A stretch of DNA of 64,000 bases from JACMQX01 sp044225675 (GCA_044225675.1 JBGAIH010000016.1:50072-114071), one strand, 5' to 3'. Shown: positions 9,308 through 18,660, numbered from the stretch's first letter. Numbers and translations: made by a program. Notes: generated by a model from the sequence alone, not told the origin.

Positions 9308-10767
9308 CCATGCAGATCGACCATCTCATCAACGGCAAGAGCGTCGCGGGCGCGAAGTACTTCGAGTCCATCAACCCCGCCACCCAGGAGGTGCTGGCCG
9401 AAGTGGCCGCCGGCGGAGAGGCCGAGGTCAACGCCGCCGTGGCCGCGGCGCGCGAAGCCTTTCCCAAGTGGGCGGGCCTGCCGGCGCCGCAACGCGCCAG
9501 GCTCGTGCGCAAGCTCGGCGACCTGATTGCCGCGCACGTGCCCGAGCTGGCCCGGGCCGAGACCGACGACACCGGCCAGGTGATCGCGCAGACCGGCAAG
9601 CAGCTGGTGCCGCGCGCGGCCGACAACTTCTACTACTTCGCCGAGATGTGCGTGCGGGTCGACGGCCACACCTACCCGACCGAGACGCACCTGAACTACA
9701 CGCTGTTCCACCCGGTGGGCGTGTGCGCGCTGATCTCGCCGTGGAACGTGCCCTTCATGACGGCCACCTGGAAGACCGCGCCCTGCCTGGCCTTCGGCAA
9801 CACCGCCGTGCTCAAGATGAGCGAGCTGTCGCCGCTGACGGCCGCGCGGCTGGGCGAGCTGGCGCTGGAGGCCGGCATTCCGCCGGGCGTGCTCAACATC
9901 GTGCACGGCTATGGCAAGGAAGCCGGCGAGCCGCTGGTGCGCCATCCCGACGTGCGCGCGATTTCGTTCACCGGCTCCACCGCCACGGGCAACCGCATCG
10001 TGCAGCAGGCCGGACTCAAGAAGTTCAGCATGGAGCTGGGCGGCAAGAGCCCATTCATCATCTTCGACGACGCCGACATGGACCGGGCGCTCGATGCCGC
10101 CGTGTTCATGATCTTCTCGAACAACGGCGAGCGCTGCACCGCAGGCTCGCGCATCCTGGTGCAGCAGTCGGTCTATGCCGGCTTCGTGGAGAAGTTCGCG
10201 GCCCGCGCCCGCCGCATCACCGTCGGCGACCCGCTCGACGAGAAGACCATCATCGGGCCGATGATCTCGCAGGGGCATCTGGCCAAGGTGCGCAGCTACA
10301 TCGAGCTGGGCCCGCGCGAAGGCGCAACGCTGGTGTGCGGCGGGCTCGACCTGCCGGCGCTGCCCGAGCGCGTGAAGCAGGGCAACTACGTGATGCCCAC
10401 CGTGTTCGCCGACGTCGACAACCGCATGAAGATCGCACAGGACGAGATCTTCGGCCCGGTGGCCTGCCTGATCCCTTTCAAGGACGAGGCCGACGCGATC
10501 CGCATCGCCAACGACATCTCCTACGGCCTGTCGAGCTACGTCTGGACCGAGAACATCGGGCGCGCCCATCGCGTGGCGGCCGCGGTGGAGGCGGGCATGT
10601 GCTTCGTCAACAGCCAGAACGTGCGCGACCTGCGCCAGCCCTTCGGCGGCACCAAGGCCTCGGGCACCGGCCGCGAGGGCGGCACCTGGAGCTACGAGGT
10701 GTTCTGCGAGCCCAAGAACGTGGCGGTGTCGCTGGGCGGGCACCACATTCCGCACTGGGGGGTGTGA
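9304..10767 (+). CDS. hpaE: 5-carboxymethyl-2-hydroxymuconate semialdehyde dehydrogenase
   Basis: NAD-dependent aldehyde dehydrogenase (487 residues) that oxidises the ring-cleavage product of homoprotocatechuate to the tricarboxylic acid. Motifs: SPWNVPFM, the Rossmann FTGSTATG, the general-base Glu in MELGGKSP and the catalytic Cys in NNGERCTAGSR. The C-terminus has PFGGTKASGTGREGG. The start is the ATG at 9304 overlapping hpaG2, with an alternative ATG at 9310. The stop is followed at once by the 31-bp repeat ladder before hpaD. Confidence 0.93.
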   Translation: MTMQIDHLINGKSVAGAKYFESINPATQEVLAEVAAGGEAEVNAAVAAAREAFPKWAGLPAPQRARLVRKLGDLIAAHVPELARAETDDTGQVIAQTGKQLVPRAADNFYYFAEMCVRVDGHTYPTETHLNYTLFHPVGVCALISPWNVPFMTATWKTAPCLAFGNTAVLKMSELSPLTAARLGELALEAGIPPGVLNIVHGYGKEAGEPLVRHPDVRAISFTGSTATGNRIVQQAGLKKFSMELGGKSPFIIFDDADMDRALDAAVFMIFSNNGERCTAGSRILVQQSVYAGFVEKFAARARRITVGDPLDEKTIIGPMISQGHLAKVRSYIELGPREGATLVCGGLDLPALPERVKQGNYVMPTVFADVDNRMKIAQDEIFGPVACLIPFKDEADAIRIANDISYGLSSYVWTENIGRAHRVAAAVEAGMCFVNSQNVRDLRQPFGGTKASGTGREGGTWSYEVFCEPKNVAVSLGGHHIPHWGV

Positions 10768-10769
10768 GG

Positions 10770-10939
10770 ATGAAGCGGCCCGGGTATCAGGAGACTCGCC
10801 GTGCATAGGCTCGTGTATCAGGAGGCTCGCCGTGCATAGGCTCGTGTATCAGGAGGCTCGCCGTGCATAGGCTCGTGTATCAGGAGGCTCGCCGTGCATA
10901 GGCTCGCATATCAGGAGACTCGCCATGGGTAAGCTCGCG
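10770..10939 (+). repeat. 31-bp tandem repeat forming a ladder of mini-ORFs before hpaD
   Basis: A 31-bp unit (TATCAGGAGGCTCGCCGTGC...) recurs with exact period at 10785, 10816, 10847, 10878 and 10909. Each copy has a strong Shine-Dalgarno (AGGAGG or AGGAGA) six bases before a start codon. Starts fall at 10770 (ATG), 10801, 10832, 10863 and 10894 (all GTG) and finally 10925, which is the ATG of hpaD. Each of the five upstream starts opens a 12-codon reading frame (MHRLVYQEARRA or close variants) that ends 5-8 bases after the next start codon. The last repeat is the real hpaD initiation region, so the array most likely arose by its duplication. It may add coupled re-initiation steps between hpaE and hpaD. 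Confidence 0.9.
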
Positions 10940-11851
10940 TTGGCCGCGAAGATCACGCACGTCCCCTCGATGTACCTGAGCGAGCTCGATGGCCCGCGCA
11001 AGGGCACGCGGCAGGACGCGATCGACGGGCATGTGGAGATCGGCCGGCGCTGCCGCGCGCTGGGGGTGGACACGATCGTGGTGTTCGACACCCATTGGCT
11101 CGTCAACGCCAACTACCACATCAACTGCGCGCCGCACTTCAAGGGGCTGTACACCAGCAACGAACTGCCGCACTTCATCGCCAACCTGGGCTTCGAGTTC
11201 CCCGGCAATCCGGCGCTCGGCCAGCTGCTCGCGCGCAGCTGCAACGAATGGGGCGTGGAGACGCTGGCCCACCACGCGACCACGCTCAACCCCGAATACG
11301 GCACGCTGGTGCCCATGCGCTACATGAATGCCGACCAGCACTTCAAGGTGGTGTCGGTGTCGGCCCTGTGCATGGCGCACTACCTCAACGACAGCGCCCG
11401 TCTGGGCTGGGCGATCCGCCGCGCGATCGAGGACCACTACGACGGCACGGTGGCGGTGTTCGCCAGCGGATCGCTGTCGCACCGCTTCGCGCAGAACGGC
11501 CTCGCGCCCGAGTACGGCTTCCGGATCTGGAGCCCGTTCCTTGAGCACCTGGACCGCGAGGTGATCCGCATGTGGGAGGCCGGCCAGTGGGCCGACTTCT
11601 GCGCCATGCTGCCGGAGTACGCCGCCAAGGGCCACGGCGAGGGCTTCATGCATGACACGGCCATGCTGATGGGCGCGCTCGGCTGGTCGGGCTACGACGG
11701 CCGCGCCGAGGTCGTCACGCCCTACTTCGGCGCCTCGGGCACGGGCCAGATCAACGTGGTGTTCCCGGTCACGCCGCAGGACGGCGCAGCCGTCCCCCGC
11801 GCGCAGGCCTCGGCCGCCGACGGCTATACCGCCGTGAGCACGCGGCTGTAG
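10925..11851 (+). CDS. hpaD: 3,4-dihydroxyphenylacetate 2,3-dioxygenase
   Basis: Class III (LigB-type) extradiol ring-cleavage dioxygenase of 308 residues; it opens homoprotocatechuate next to the hydroxyl groups using Fe(II). Candidate metal-ligand histidines are in KITHVPSMYL and VVFDTHWLVN, and the family stretch ASGSLSHRF is present. The ATG at 10925 has AGGAGA six bases upstream and is the last unit of the 31-bp ladder. The next gene, hpaF, follows after 58 bp. Confidence 0.94.
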   Translation: MGKLALAAKITHVPSMYLSELDGPRKGTRQDAIDGHVEIGRRCRALGVDTIVVFDTHWLVNANYHINCAPHFKGLYTSNELPHFIANLGFEFPGNPALGQLLARSCNEWGVETLAHHATTLNPEYGTLVPMRYMNADQHFKVVSVSALCMAHYLNDSARLGWAIRRAIEDHYDGTVAVFASGSLSHRFAQNGLAPEYGFRIWSPFLEHLDREVIRMWEAGQWADFCAMLPEYAAKGHGEGFMHDTAMLMGALGWSGYDGRAEVVTPYFGASGTGQINVVFPVTPQDGAAVPRAQASAADGYTAVSTRL

Positions 11852-11909
11852 ACCGCTCGACGTTCCCGCGAGCGCCGTCCCCACCCCACCACCTTTCCGC
11901 AACGCCGAC

Positions 11910-12317
11910 ATGCCCCATCTCGTCATCCTCTACAGCGGCAACCTCGAAGCCGACGCCGACATGAGCGCGTTCTGCCGCAAGGCGGCCGACGCGATGCTGG
12001 CGGTGCGCGACGAAGCCGGCCGGCAGGTGTTTCCGACCGGCGGCACGCGCGTGCTGGCCTACCCCTCGGCGCACCATGCGGTGGCCGATGGCAGCCGCGA
12101 CTTCGCCTTCGTCTACCTCAACCTGCGCATGGGCCGCGGACGCAGCGCGGCCACGCAGCAGCAGGCCGGCGACGCGATCCTGGCCTGCGCGAAGCAGCAC
12201 TTCGACCCGCTCATGGCGAGCCGCTACATCGGCATCACGGTGCAGGTGGACGAGAGCCCCGGCCAGGTCTATGACGGCAAGCACAGCAACATCCACCCCC
12301 TCTTCACACCGCCATGA
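11910..12317 (+). CDS. hpaF: 5-carboxymethyl-2-hydroxymuconate delta-isomerase
   Basis: CHMI-family isomerase (135 residues) of the homoprotocatechuate pathway. Mature family members keep an N-terminal proline as catalytic base, as in 4-oxalocrotonate tautomerase; here the protein begins Met-Pro (MPHLVILYSG), consistent with that. The GSRDFAFVYLNLRMGRGRS region also matches the family. The last 4 bp overlap the hpaH start. Confidence 0.9.
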   Translation: MPHLVILYSGNLEADADMSAFCRKAADAMLAVRDEAGRQVFPTGGTRVLAYPSAHHAVADGSRDFAFVYLNLRMGRGRSAATQQQAGDAILACAKQHFDPLMASRYIGITVQVDESPGQVYDGKHSNIHPLFTPP

Positions 12318-13117
12318 GCCTTTCCCGCGACACCCTGGCCAGTCTGGCCGCCGAACTCGAGGCCAGTGAACGCAGCCGCACCCAGGTGCTGCACTTCTCG
12401 CGCCGCTTCCCCGAGATGACGGTGGAGGACGGCTACGCCATCCAGCGCGAGTGGATGCGCATCAAGCTCGCCGCCGGCCGCCGGCCGGTCGGCCACAAGA
12501 TCGGCCTGACCTCCCGCGCGATGCAGCAGGCCAGCCAGATCACCGAGCCCGACTACGGCCTGCTGCTCGACGACATGGTGTTTGAGCCCGGCGACATTCC
12601 GGTGGCCCGCTTCATCGCGCCGCGCGTGGAGGTGGAGCTGGCCTTCGTGCTCAAGCGCCGCCTCGAAGGCCCGCAGGTCACGGTCGACGACGTGCTCGAC
12701 GCCACCGAGTACGTGACGCCGGCCATCGAGATCATCGACGCGCGCATCGAGCAGTTCGACCGCGACAGCCGCAGGATGCGCAAGGTGCAGGACACGATCA
12801 GCGACAACGCCGCCAATGCCGGCATCGTGCCGGGCGGCCGCCGCGTCGGCCCGCGCGAGGTGGACCTGCCCTGGTGCGGCGCCATCCTGCGGCAGAACGG
12901 CGTGGTCGAGGAAACCGGGCTGGCCGCCGGCGTGCAGGGCCACCCGGCCATCGGCGTGGCCTGGCTCGCGCGCAAGCTCGCGGCCTGGGGCGAGCACCTG
13001 GCAGCCGGCGAGATCGTGCTGGCCGGCTCCTTCACCCGGCCGGTGAACGCCCAGGCCGGCGACGTGTTCGACGCCGACTACGGCGCGCTCGGCCGCTTCG
13101 AGTTCCGCTTCGTCTGA
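12314..13117 (+). CDS. hpaH: 2-oxo-hept-4-ene-1,7-dioate hydratase
   Basis: Hydratase of the FAH-like/MhpD family (267 residues) that adds water to 2-oxohept-4-ene-1,7-dioate. Motifs include GHKIGLTSRAMQ, DYGLLLDDM and the metal-binding ApRVEVELAFVL stretch, then AIEIIDARIE. The ATG overlaps hpaF (ATGA) and hpaI follows after 8 bp. Confidence 0.93.
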   Translation: MSLSRDTLASLAAELEASERSRTQVLHFSRRFPEMTVEDGYAIQREWMRIKLAAGRRPVGHKIGLTSRAMQQASQITEPDYGLLLDDMVFEPGDIPVARFIAPRVEVELAFVLKRRLEGPQVTVDDVLDATEYVTPAIEIIDARIEQFDRDSRRMRKVQDTISDNAANAGIVPGGRRVGPREVDLPWCGAILRQNGVVEETGLAAGVQGHPAIGVAWLARKLAAWGEHLAAGEIVLAGSFTRPVNAQAGDVFDADYGALGRFEFRFV

Positions 13118-13125
13118 GGACCCTC

Positions 13126-13950
13126 ATGCAGACACCCGTCAACACCTTCAAGCAGGCCCTGGCCAACCGCCAGCCGCAGATCGGCTTCTGGCTCAGCCTG
13201 GCCGACCCGTATGCCACCGAGATCTGCGCCGGCGCGGGTTTCGACTGGCTGCTGGTCGACGGCGAGCACGCACCCAACGACGTGCGCACGCTGCTGGCCC
13301 AGCTGCAGGCCATCGCGCCCTATCCGAGCCATGCGGTGGCGCGGCTGCCCATGGGCCACGGCCACGTCGGCGAGATGCTGGTCAAGCAGTACCTGGACGT
13401 CGGCGCACAGACCCTGCTGGTGCCGATGGTGGACACGCCGCAGCAGGCGGCGGCCCTGGTGCGCGCGTCGCGCTACCCGCAGAACGACAGCGGCGGCGGC
13501 ATCCGCGGCATGGCCGGTGCGCGCGCCTCGCGCTGGGGCCGCTATCCGCAGTACGCGCACGAGGCCAACGCGCAGGTCTGCCTGCTGGTGCAGGCCGAGA
13601 CCCGCACCGCGCTCGACAACCTGGAGGCGATCGCCGCCACCGAGGGCGTGGACGGCGTGTTCATCGGCCCGGCCGACCTGTCGGCCTCGATGGGCCATGT
13701 CGGCAACGCGGCCCACCCCGAAGTGCAGGCGGCCATCGAGAAGGCCATCGCCACCATCACGCGCGCGGGCAAGGCGCCCGGCATCCTGTCGCCCGACGAG
13801 TCCGTCGCCCGCCGCTACCTCGACCTGGGCGCACTGTTCGTGGCGGTCGGCCTGGACGCGACGATGCTGGCGCGGCAGACCAGCGCACTGGCGGCGCGCT
13901 TCAAGTCGCAGGCCCGGCCGGCCGACGTGGTCGACGGCAAGGTCTACTGA
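13126..13950 (+). CDS. hpaI: 4-hydroxy-2-oxoheptanedioate aldolase
   Basis: Class II pyruvate aldolase of the HpcH/HpaI family (274 residues). It splits 4-hydroxy-2-oxoheptanedioate into pyruvate and succinate semialdehyde, the last ring-fission step. It has WLLVDGEHAPND, the metal-binding VQAETRTALDN (Glu) and VFIGPADLSASMG (Asp). The start follows GAGGACC. It ends the canonical hpa block; the next gene begins 19 bp later and is probably co-transcribed. Confidence 0.94.
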   Translation: MQTPVNTFKQALANRQPQIGFWLSLADPYATEICAGAGFDWLLVDGEHAPNDVRTLLAQLQAIAPYPSHAVARLPMGHGHVGEMLVKQYLDVGAQTLLVPMVDTPQQAAALVRASRYPQNDSGGGIRGMAGARASRWGRYPQYAHEANAQVCLLVQAETRTALDNLEAIAATEGVDGVFIGPADLSASMGHVGNAAHPEVQAAIEKAIATITRAGKAPGILSPDESVARRYLDLGALFVAVGLDATMLARQTSALAARFKSQARPADVVDGKVY

Positions 13951-13969
13951 GCTTTTTTCCAGGGACACC

Positions 13970-15733
13970 ATGAGTCAAGACGCCCCGGGCGGCAAACGCC
14001 CGCCCTTTCGCTCCGCCACGATCTACGAAGGCACCATCCGCGCCACCACGCGCAGCTTCCTGCGTGCGCTCGGCCAGGACGACGAGGACATCGCCCGCCC
14101 GCACATCGGCGTGTTCCACACCGGCGGCGAGATGAGCCCCTGCAACCTGAACCTGCGCGAGCAGGCCCAGCATGCCAAGACCGGCATCTACGCGGCCGGC
14201 GGCACGCCGCACGAATGCCCGGTGGTGTCGGTGAGCGACGGGCTGACGATGGCGCATTCGGGCATGCGCTTTTCGCTGATCTCGCGCGAGCTGATCGCCG
14301 ACAGCGTGGAGGCGTCGACGCGCGGCCACCAGTGGGACGGCATCTTCGCCATCGGCGCCTGCGACAAGAACCTGCCGGGCCTGATGATGGGCATCGTGCG
14401 CTGCAACGTGCCGGGCGTGTTCGTGCACGGCGGCTCGGCCCTGCCGGGCCAGATGCCGGGGCCGGACGGCCGCGACCTCAACGTGGTCGACACCTACGAG
14501 ACCATCGGCAAGGTGCTGGCCGGCACGGCCACGAACGACGAACTCGACGCGATGAGCGCCGCCTGCCTGCCGACCGCCGGCGCCTGCGCCGGGCAGTTCA
14601 CCGCCAACACCATGGGCATGGTGTCCGAGGCGATCGGTCTGGCGCCCATCGGCTCCAGCATGGTGCCGGCGGTGTTCAGCGAACGCGCGCCGCTGATGCG
14701 CCGGGCCGCGCGGTCGCTGATGCAGGCCGTGATGGGCGAGGCGCCACTGCCGCGCGAGATCGTCACACGCAAGGCGCTGGAGAACGCCTGCGCGCTGGTC
14801 TCGGCCACCGGCGGCTCGACCAACGCGGCGCTGCATCTGCCGGCCATCGCCCACGAGGCGGGCATCCGCTTCCACCTGGACGATGTGGCCGAGGTGTTCG
14901 CGCGCACGCCGCTGATCGGCGACCTGCGGCCCGGCGGCAAGTACCTGGCGCGCGACGTGTACTACGTCGGCGGCGCGGGCGTGATCCTGCGCGAGCTGAT
15001 GGAGGCCGGCTACGTGCATGGCGACACGCTCACCTTCACCGGCCGCACGCTGGCCGAGGAGCTGGCCGACGCCGCCGCGCCCGACGGCCGCGTGGTGCGC
15101 CGCGTGGCCGAGGCCCTGTCGCGCGACGGCGGCCTCGCGGTGCTCAAGGGCAACCTCTGCCCCGACGGCGCGCTGCTCAAGACGGCGGGCCTGGGCACGC
15201 TGGTGCACCGGGGACCGGCCCGGGTCTTCGAGAGCGAGGAGGAGGCGCAGGCGGCCGTGCAGAACCGGCGCTACGCCCCCGGCGACGTGATCGTCATCCG
15301 CAACGAAGGCCCCAAGGGCAGCCCGGGCATGCGTGAGATGCTGGGCATCACCGCGCTGCTCTATGGCCAGGGCATGGGCGACCAGGTCGCGCTGCTGACC
15401 GACGGGCGCTTCTCGGGCGCCACGCGCGGCCTGTGCATCGGCTATGCCGGCCCCGAGGCGGCCGACGGGGGGCCGATCGCTGCCCTGCGCGACGGCGACA
15501 TCGTCGCCATCGACGCGCGGCCGCAGGCCCGCAGCATCACGGTGGAGCTGGACGCGGCCGAACTGGCGGCGCGGCTGGCGCAAAGAATGGCGGAAAGAAT
15601 GGCGCAGGCGGGTAGAACCCCGGGGGCGCGGCTGGGCGGATTGCTGGAAAAATACGCAGCCACGGTCCGACCCAGCCACCAGGGCGCCGTCACCCATTCG
15701 GGGGCGGTGACCTGGCTGCGGGACGAATCCTGA
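13970..15733 (+). CDS. IlvD/Edd-family dehydratase (possibly sugar- or hydroxy-acid-specific)
   Basis: Fe-S dehydratase of 587 residues. The cluster-binding cysteines of the family are Cys58 (MSPCN), Cys131 (GACDKNLPG) and Cys206 (PTAGACAGQF). Sequence and length fit the IlvD/Edd family, but its place after hpaI and before a Bug receptor, class II aldolase and dehydrogenases suggests a catabolic role rather than branched-chain biosynthesis. The start at 13970 follows CCAGGG. A biosynthetic IlvD is the main alternative. Confidence 0.85.
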   Translation: MSQDAPGGKRPPFRSATIYEGTIRATTRSFLRALGQDDEDIARPHIGVFHTGGEMSPCNLNLREQAQHAKTGIYAAGGTPHECPVVSVSDGLTMAHSGMRFSLISRELIADSVEASTRGHQWDGIFAIGACDKNLPGLMMGIVRCNVPGVFVHGGSALPGQMPGPDGRDLNVVDTYETIGKVLAGTATNDELDAMSAACLPTAGACAGQFTANTMGMVSEAIGLAPIGSSMVPAVFSERAPLMRRAARSLMQAVMGEAPLPREIVTRKALENACALVSATGGSTNAALHLPAIAHEAGIRFHLDDVAEVFARTPLIGDLRPGGKYLARDVYYVGGAGVILRELMEAGYVHGDTLTFTGRTLAEELADAAAPDGRVVRRVAEALSRDGGLAVLKGNLCPDGALLKTAGLGTLVHRGPARVFESEEEAQAAVQNRRYAPGDVIVIRNEGPKGSPGMREMLGITALLYGQGMGDQVALLTDGRFSGATRGLCIGYAGPEAADGGPIAALRDGDIVAIDARPQARSITVELDAAELAARLAQRMAERMAQAGRTPGARLGGLLEKYAATVRPSHQGAVTHSGAVTWLRDES

Positions 15734-15769
15734 CCTGAACGAACCTTCAACCTTTCCCCGGAGACACCC

Positions 15770-16756
15770 ATGAGCATCACACGCCGCCAAGTCATCCAGT
15801 CCGCCAGCGCGTCGGCCTTCCTCGCCACGCTGGGCCAGACGGCCTTCGCCCAGGCCATCGACAACCTCAAGATCATCACCGGCTTTGCCGCGGGCGGCAC
15901 CTCCGACACCCTGTGCCGCCGCGTGGCCACGCGCATGGCCCCGGGCTATGCCAACACCGCCGTCGTCGAGAACCGCACCGGCGCGGGCGGCCAGATCGCC
16001 GTGCAGTTCGTCAAGGAGTCCAAGCCCGACGGCACCACGCTGCTGCAGACGCCCACCTCCATCCTCACGATCTACCCGCACATCTACAAGAAGCTGCCCT
16101 ACGACCCGATGGTCGACCTGACGCCGGCGTCCATCGCCTGCGTGTTCGACTTCGGCTTCGCGGTCGGCCCGGCCGTGCCGGCCACCGTCAAGTCGGTGCC
16201 CGACTTCCTGGCCTGGGCCAAGGCCAACCCGGCCGGTGCCAACTTCGGCTCGCCGGCGGCCGGCTCCACGCCGCACTTCATCGGCGCGCTGCTGGGCAAG
16301 AGCGCCGGCGTCGAGCTCAAGCACGCCGCCTACCGCGGCACGCAGCCAGCCATGCTCGACCTGCTGGGCGGCAACGTCTCGGCCGTGTCCGGCCCGATCG
16401 GCGACATCACGCAGCATCTGTCCACCGGCAAGGTCCGCATCCTGGGCGTCTCGGGTGCCAAGCGCAGCCGCTTCGCGCCCGACGTGCCGACCTTCTCGGA
16501 GCAGGGCTTGAAGGACATGACGCACAGCGAATGGTTTGCCTTCCTGCTGCCGGCCAAGACCCCGGCCGAGATCGTGACGCGCATGAACACCGCGCTGAAG
16601 ACCGCGCTGGCGCAGAAGGACGTGATCGACGGCCTCGCCACCTTCGGCCTGGAGGCGATGTCGTCGTCGCCGGCCGAACTCACCGACCTGCTCAAGAAGG
16701 ACACCGCCAAGTGGGCCCCCATCGTCAAGGCGGTGGGCTTCACGGCGGACGCCTGA
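15770..16756 (+). CDS. Bug/TctC-family periplasmic solute-binding protein
   Basis: Periplasmic receptor of 328 residues. The N-terminus MSITRRQVIQSASASAFLATLG with cleavage after AFAQA looks like a twin-arginine or Sec signal. The mature part starts with IKIITGFAAGGTSDTLCRRVA-like sequence, the hallmark of the Bug family, and has the usual GSPAAGSTPH loop. Bug proteins mostly bind carboxylates and either feed a TctAB transporter or act as sensors; no TctA or TctB gene is present here. Expression with the hpa genes suggests an aromatic or dicarboxylic acid ligand. A terminator follows 10 bp after the stop. Confidence 0.88.
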   Translation: MSITRRQVIQSASASAFLATLGQTAFAQAIDNLKIITGFAAGGTSDTLCRRVATRMAPGYANTAVVENRTGAGGQIAVQFVKESKPDGTTLLQTPTSILTIYPHIYKKLPYDPMVDLTPASIACVFDFGFAVGPAVPATVKSVPDFLAWAKANPAGANFGSPAAGSTPHFIGALLGKSAGVELKHAAYRGTQPAMLDLLGGNVSAVSGPIGDITQHLSTGKVRILGVSGAKRSRFAPDVPTFSEQGLKDMTHSEWFAFLLPAKTPAEIVTRMNTALKTALAQKDVIDGLATFGLEAMSSSPAELTDLLKKDTAKWAPIVKAVGFTADA

Positions 16757-16766
16757 GTCCCTGACC

Positions 16767-16803
16767 GCGGCCCGGCGCCTGGCGGGTGCGGGCCGCTTTT
16801 TTT
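16767..16803 (+). terminator. Rho-independent terminator after the hpa-associated Bug gene
   Basis: Stem GCGGCCCG/CGGGCCGC with a GC-rich loop, followed by seven T residues. It closes the hpaR-to-Bug transcript, or at least attenuates it, since a same-strand gene begins 19 bp later. Confidence 0.85.
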
Positions 16804-16821
16804 CGCCCGGAAGGAACTGCC

Positions 16822-17589
16822 ATGAATGCCATGCTCAAGCCCGCGATGCATCCCGACGAATGGAAGGAGCGCGTCCAGCTGGCCGCCTGCTACCGCGTCT
16901 TCGCGATGCTCGGCTGGACGGAGATGATCTACAACCACATCACCGTGCGCCTGCCCGACAGCGTGACCGGCGGCGCCAGGCAGTTCCTCATCAACCCGTT
17001 CGGCCTGCACTATTCCGAGGTGACCGCGTCGAACCTGCTCAAGATCGACCTGCAGGGCAACAAGCTGGACGACAACCCCTGGCCGGTGAACCCCGCCGGC
17101 TTCACGGTGCACGCGGCCATCCACGACGGCATCGAAGGCGCGCATTGCGTGATGCATACCCACACCACGGCCGGCGTGGCCGTGGCCTGCACCCAGGGCG
17201 GCATGGCGCAGAACAACTTCTATTCGGCCCAGCTGCACGACATGGTGGCCTACCATGACTTCGAGGGCATCACCATCCACGCAGGCGAGGCGCCCCGCCT
17301 GCTGGCGAGCATCGGCAGCAAGCCGCTCGTCATCCTGCGCAACCACGGCCTGCTGGCCTGGGGCGCGACGCTGCCACTGACCTTCGTGCGGCTGTGGACG
17401 CTGCAGCGCGCCTGCGAGATCCAGCTCGCGCAGGCCGCGCTCGGCCCGGCCATCGCCGTGCCCGAGCCGGTGGCGGTCAAGACCACGCACGACTCCTTCC
17501 AGTTCGATGCGAAGTTCGGCGCCGGCCAGGACGTGTTCGACGCGCTGGTTCGGCAGGTCGACCGCATCGACGACAGCTACCGGCAGTGA
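16822..17589 (+). CDS. Class II aldolase/adducin-family protein
   Basis: Protein of 255 residues with the zinc-site histidines of the family in HTHTTAGVAV and the C-terminal RNHGLLAWG. Adducin-like bacterial members include sugar-phosphate aldolases and decarboxylases; the substrate here is unknown. The ATG at 16822 is preceded by GGAAGGA; a GTG at 16786 lies inside the terminator and is unlikely. The neighbouring ketopantoate reductase-like and hydroxyacid dehydrogenase genes suggest a small acid-processing set. Confidence 0.85.
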   Translation: MNAMLKPAMHPDEWKERVQLAACYRVFAMLGWTEMIYNHITVRLPDSVTGGARQFLINPFGLHYSEVTASNLLKIDLQGNKLDDNPWPVNPAGFTVHAAIHDGIEGAHCVMHTHTTAGVAVACTQGGMAQNNFYSAQLHDMVAYHDFEGITIHAGEAPRLLASIGSKPLVILRNHGLLAWGATLPLTFVRLWTLQRACEIQLAQAALGPAIAVPEPVAVKTTHDSFQFDAKFGAGQDVFDALVRQVDRIDDSYRQ

Positions 17590-17685
17590 GCCCGCATTGA
17601 ACCTTCCACCCGTGCTGCGGGCAGGCCGGCCGCCTGCCCGCAGCCGTCCCCTCGCCTCTGACACCCTGACACCCCGACGAACCCC

Positions 17686-18660
17686 ATGAAAGTCTGCATC
17701 TACGGCGCCGGCGCCATTGGCGGCTGGCTCGGCGCGAAGCTCGCGCTGGCCGGCACCCCCGTGAGCGTGGTCGCGCGCGGCGCCACGCTCGACGCCTTGC
17801 GGCGTGACGGCCTCAGGCTCGACATGGAGGGCACGGTCCGCGCCGCGCCCGTGACGGCCAGCGACCAGCCGGCCGAGCTGGGCGTGCAGGACCTGGTCAT
17901 CATCGCGGTGAAGGCCCCGGCCATGGCCGAGGTGGCACGCGCCATCGGACCACTGCTCGGGCCCGACACCGCCGTGCTCACCGCGATGAACGGCGTGCCG
18001 TGGTGGTTCTTCGAAGGCTTCGGCGGCGCGCACGAAGGCCGGCGGCTGACGGCGGTGGACCCGGGCGGCCGCATTGCGCAGGCGATCCCGGGCCGGCAGG
18101 TCATCGGCGGCGTGGTGCATGCGAGTTTCTCGCTCAACGGGCCGGGCTTCGTGAAGCATCACTTCGGCGCCCGGCTCATCATCGGCGAACCCTCGGGCCG
18201 GCCGACGCCGCGCCTGGCGGCCGTGGCCGAGTGCCTGCGCGCGGCCGGCATCGACGTCGCGCTGTCCGAGCAGATCCAGAAGGACGCCTGGTACAAGCTC
18301 TGGGGCAACATGACGGTCAATCCGGTCAGTGCCCTCACCGGTGCGACCACCGACCTGATCCTCGGCGACGAGCTGGTGCGCGGCTTCATCTCGGGCGTGA
18401 TGCTGGAGGCGCGCGAGATCGGCGCGCGCATCGGCATCCCGATCGACCAGCAGCCCGAGGACCGGCACGCGGTCACGCTCAAGCTGGGCGCCTTCCGCAC
18501 CTCGATGCTGCAGGACGTCGACGCCGGTCGGCCGGTCGAGCTGGACGCGCTCGTCACCGTGGTGCGCGAACTCGGCCAGATCACCGGCGTCGCCACGCCG
18601 CTGACCGACGTGTTGCTGGGCCTGTCGCGCCTGCATGCGCGCGTGCGCGGGCTGTACTGA
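17686..18660 (+). CDS. 2-dehydropantoate 2-reductase-family protein
   Basis: NAD(P)-dependent reductase of 324 residues. The N-terminal Rossmann motif is GAGAIGGWLGAKLALAG (about 6-22). The C-terminal ApbA domain has the KDAWYKLWGNMTVNPVSALTG stretch, which contains the catalytic-lysine region. True PanE proteins are about 300 residues. Catabolic neighbours suggest a paralogue acting on another 2-keto acid, as is common in this family. The 96-bp gap before it holds no clear element. Confidence 0.85.
   Translation: MKVCIYGAGAIGGWLGAKLALAGTPVSVVARGATLDALRRDGLRLDMEGTVRAAPVTASDQPAELGVQDLVIIAVKAPAMAEVARAIGPLLGPDTAVLTAMNGVPWWFFEGFGGAHEGRRLTAVDPGGRIAQAIPGRQVIGGVVHASFSLNGPGFVKHHFGARLIIGEPSGRPTPRLAAVAECLRAAGIDVALSEQIQKDAWYKLWGNMTVNPVSALTGATTDLILGDELVRGFISGVMLEAREIGARIGIPIDQQPEDRHAVTLKLGAFRTSMLQDVDAGRPVELDALVTVVRELGQITGVATPLTDVLLGLSRLHARVRGLY

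Noticed and set aside
10785..10939. 31-bp repeats as a CRISPR array
   Set aside because: Repeats are directly adjacent with no spacers, and the last unit is the hpaD start region.
13901..16525. 874-codon open frame on the minus strand
   Set aside because: It lies opposite hpaI, the Fe-S dehydratase and the Bug gene, has low-complexity Arg/His/Ala-rich sequence and no domain; typical of high-GC antisense frames.
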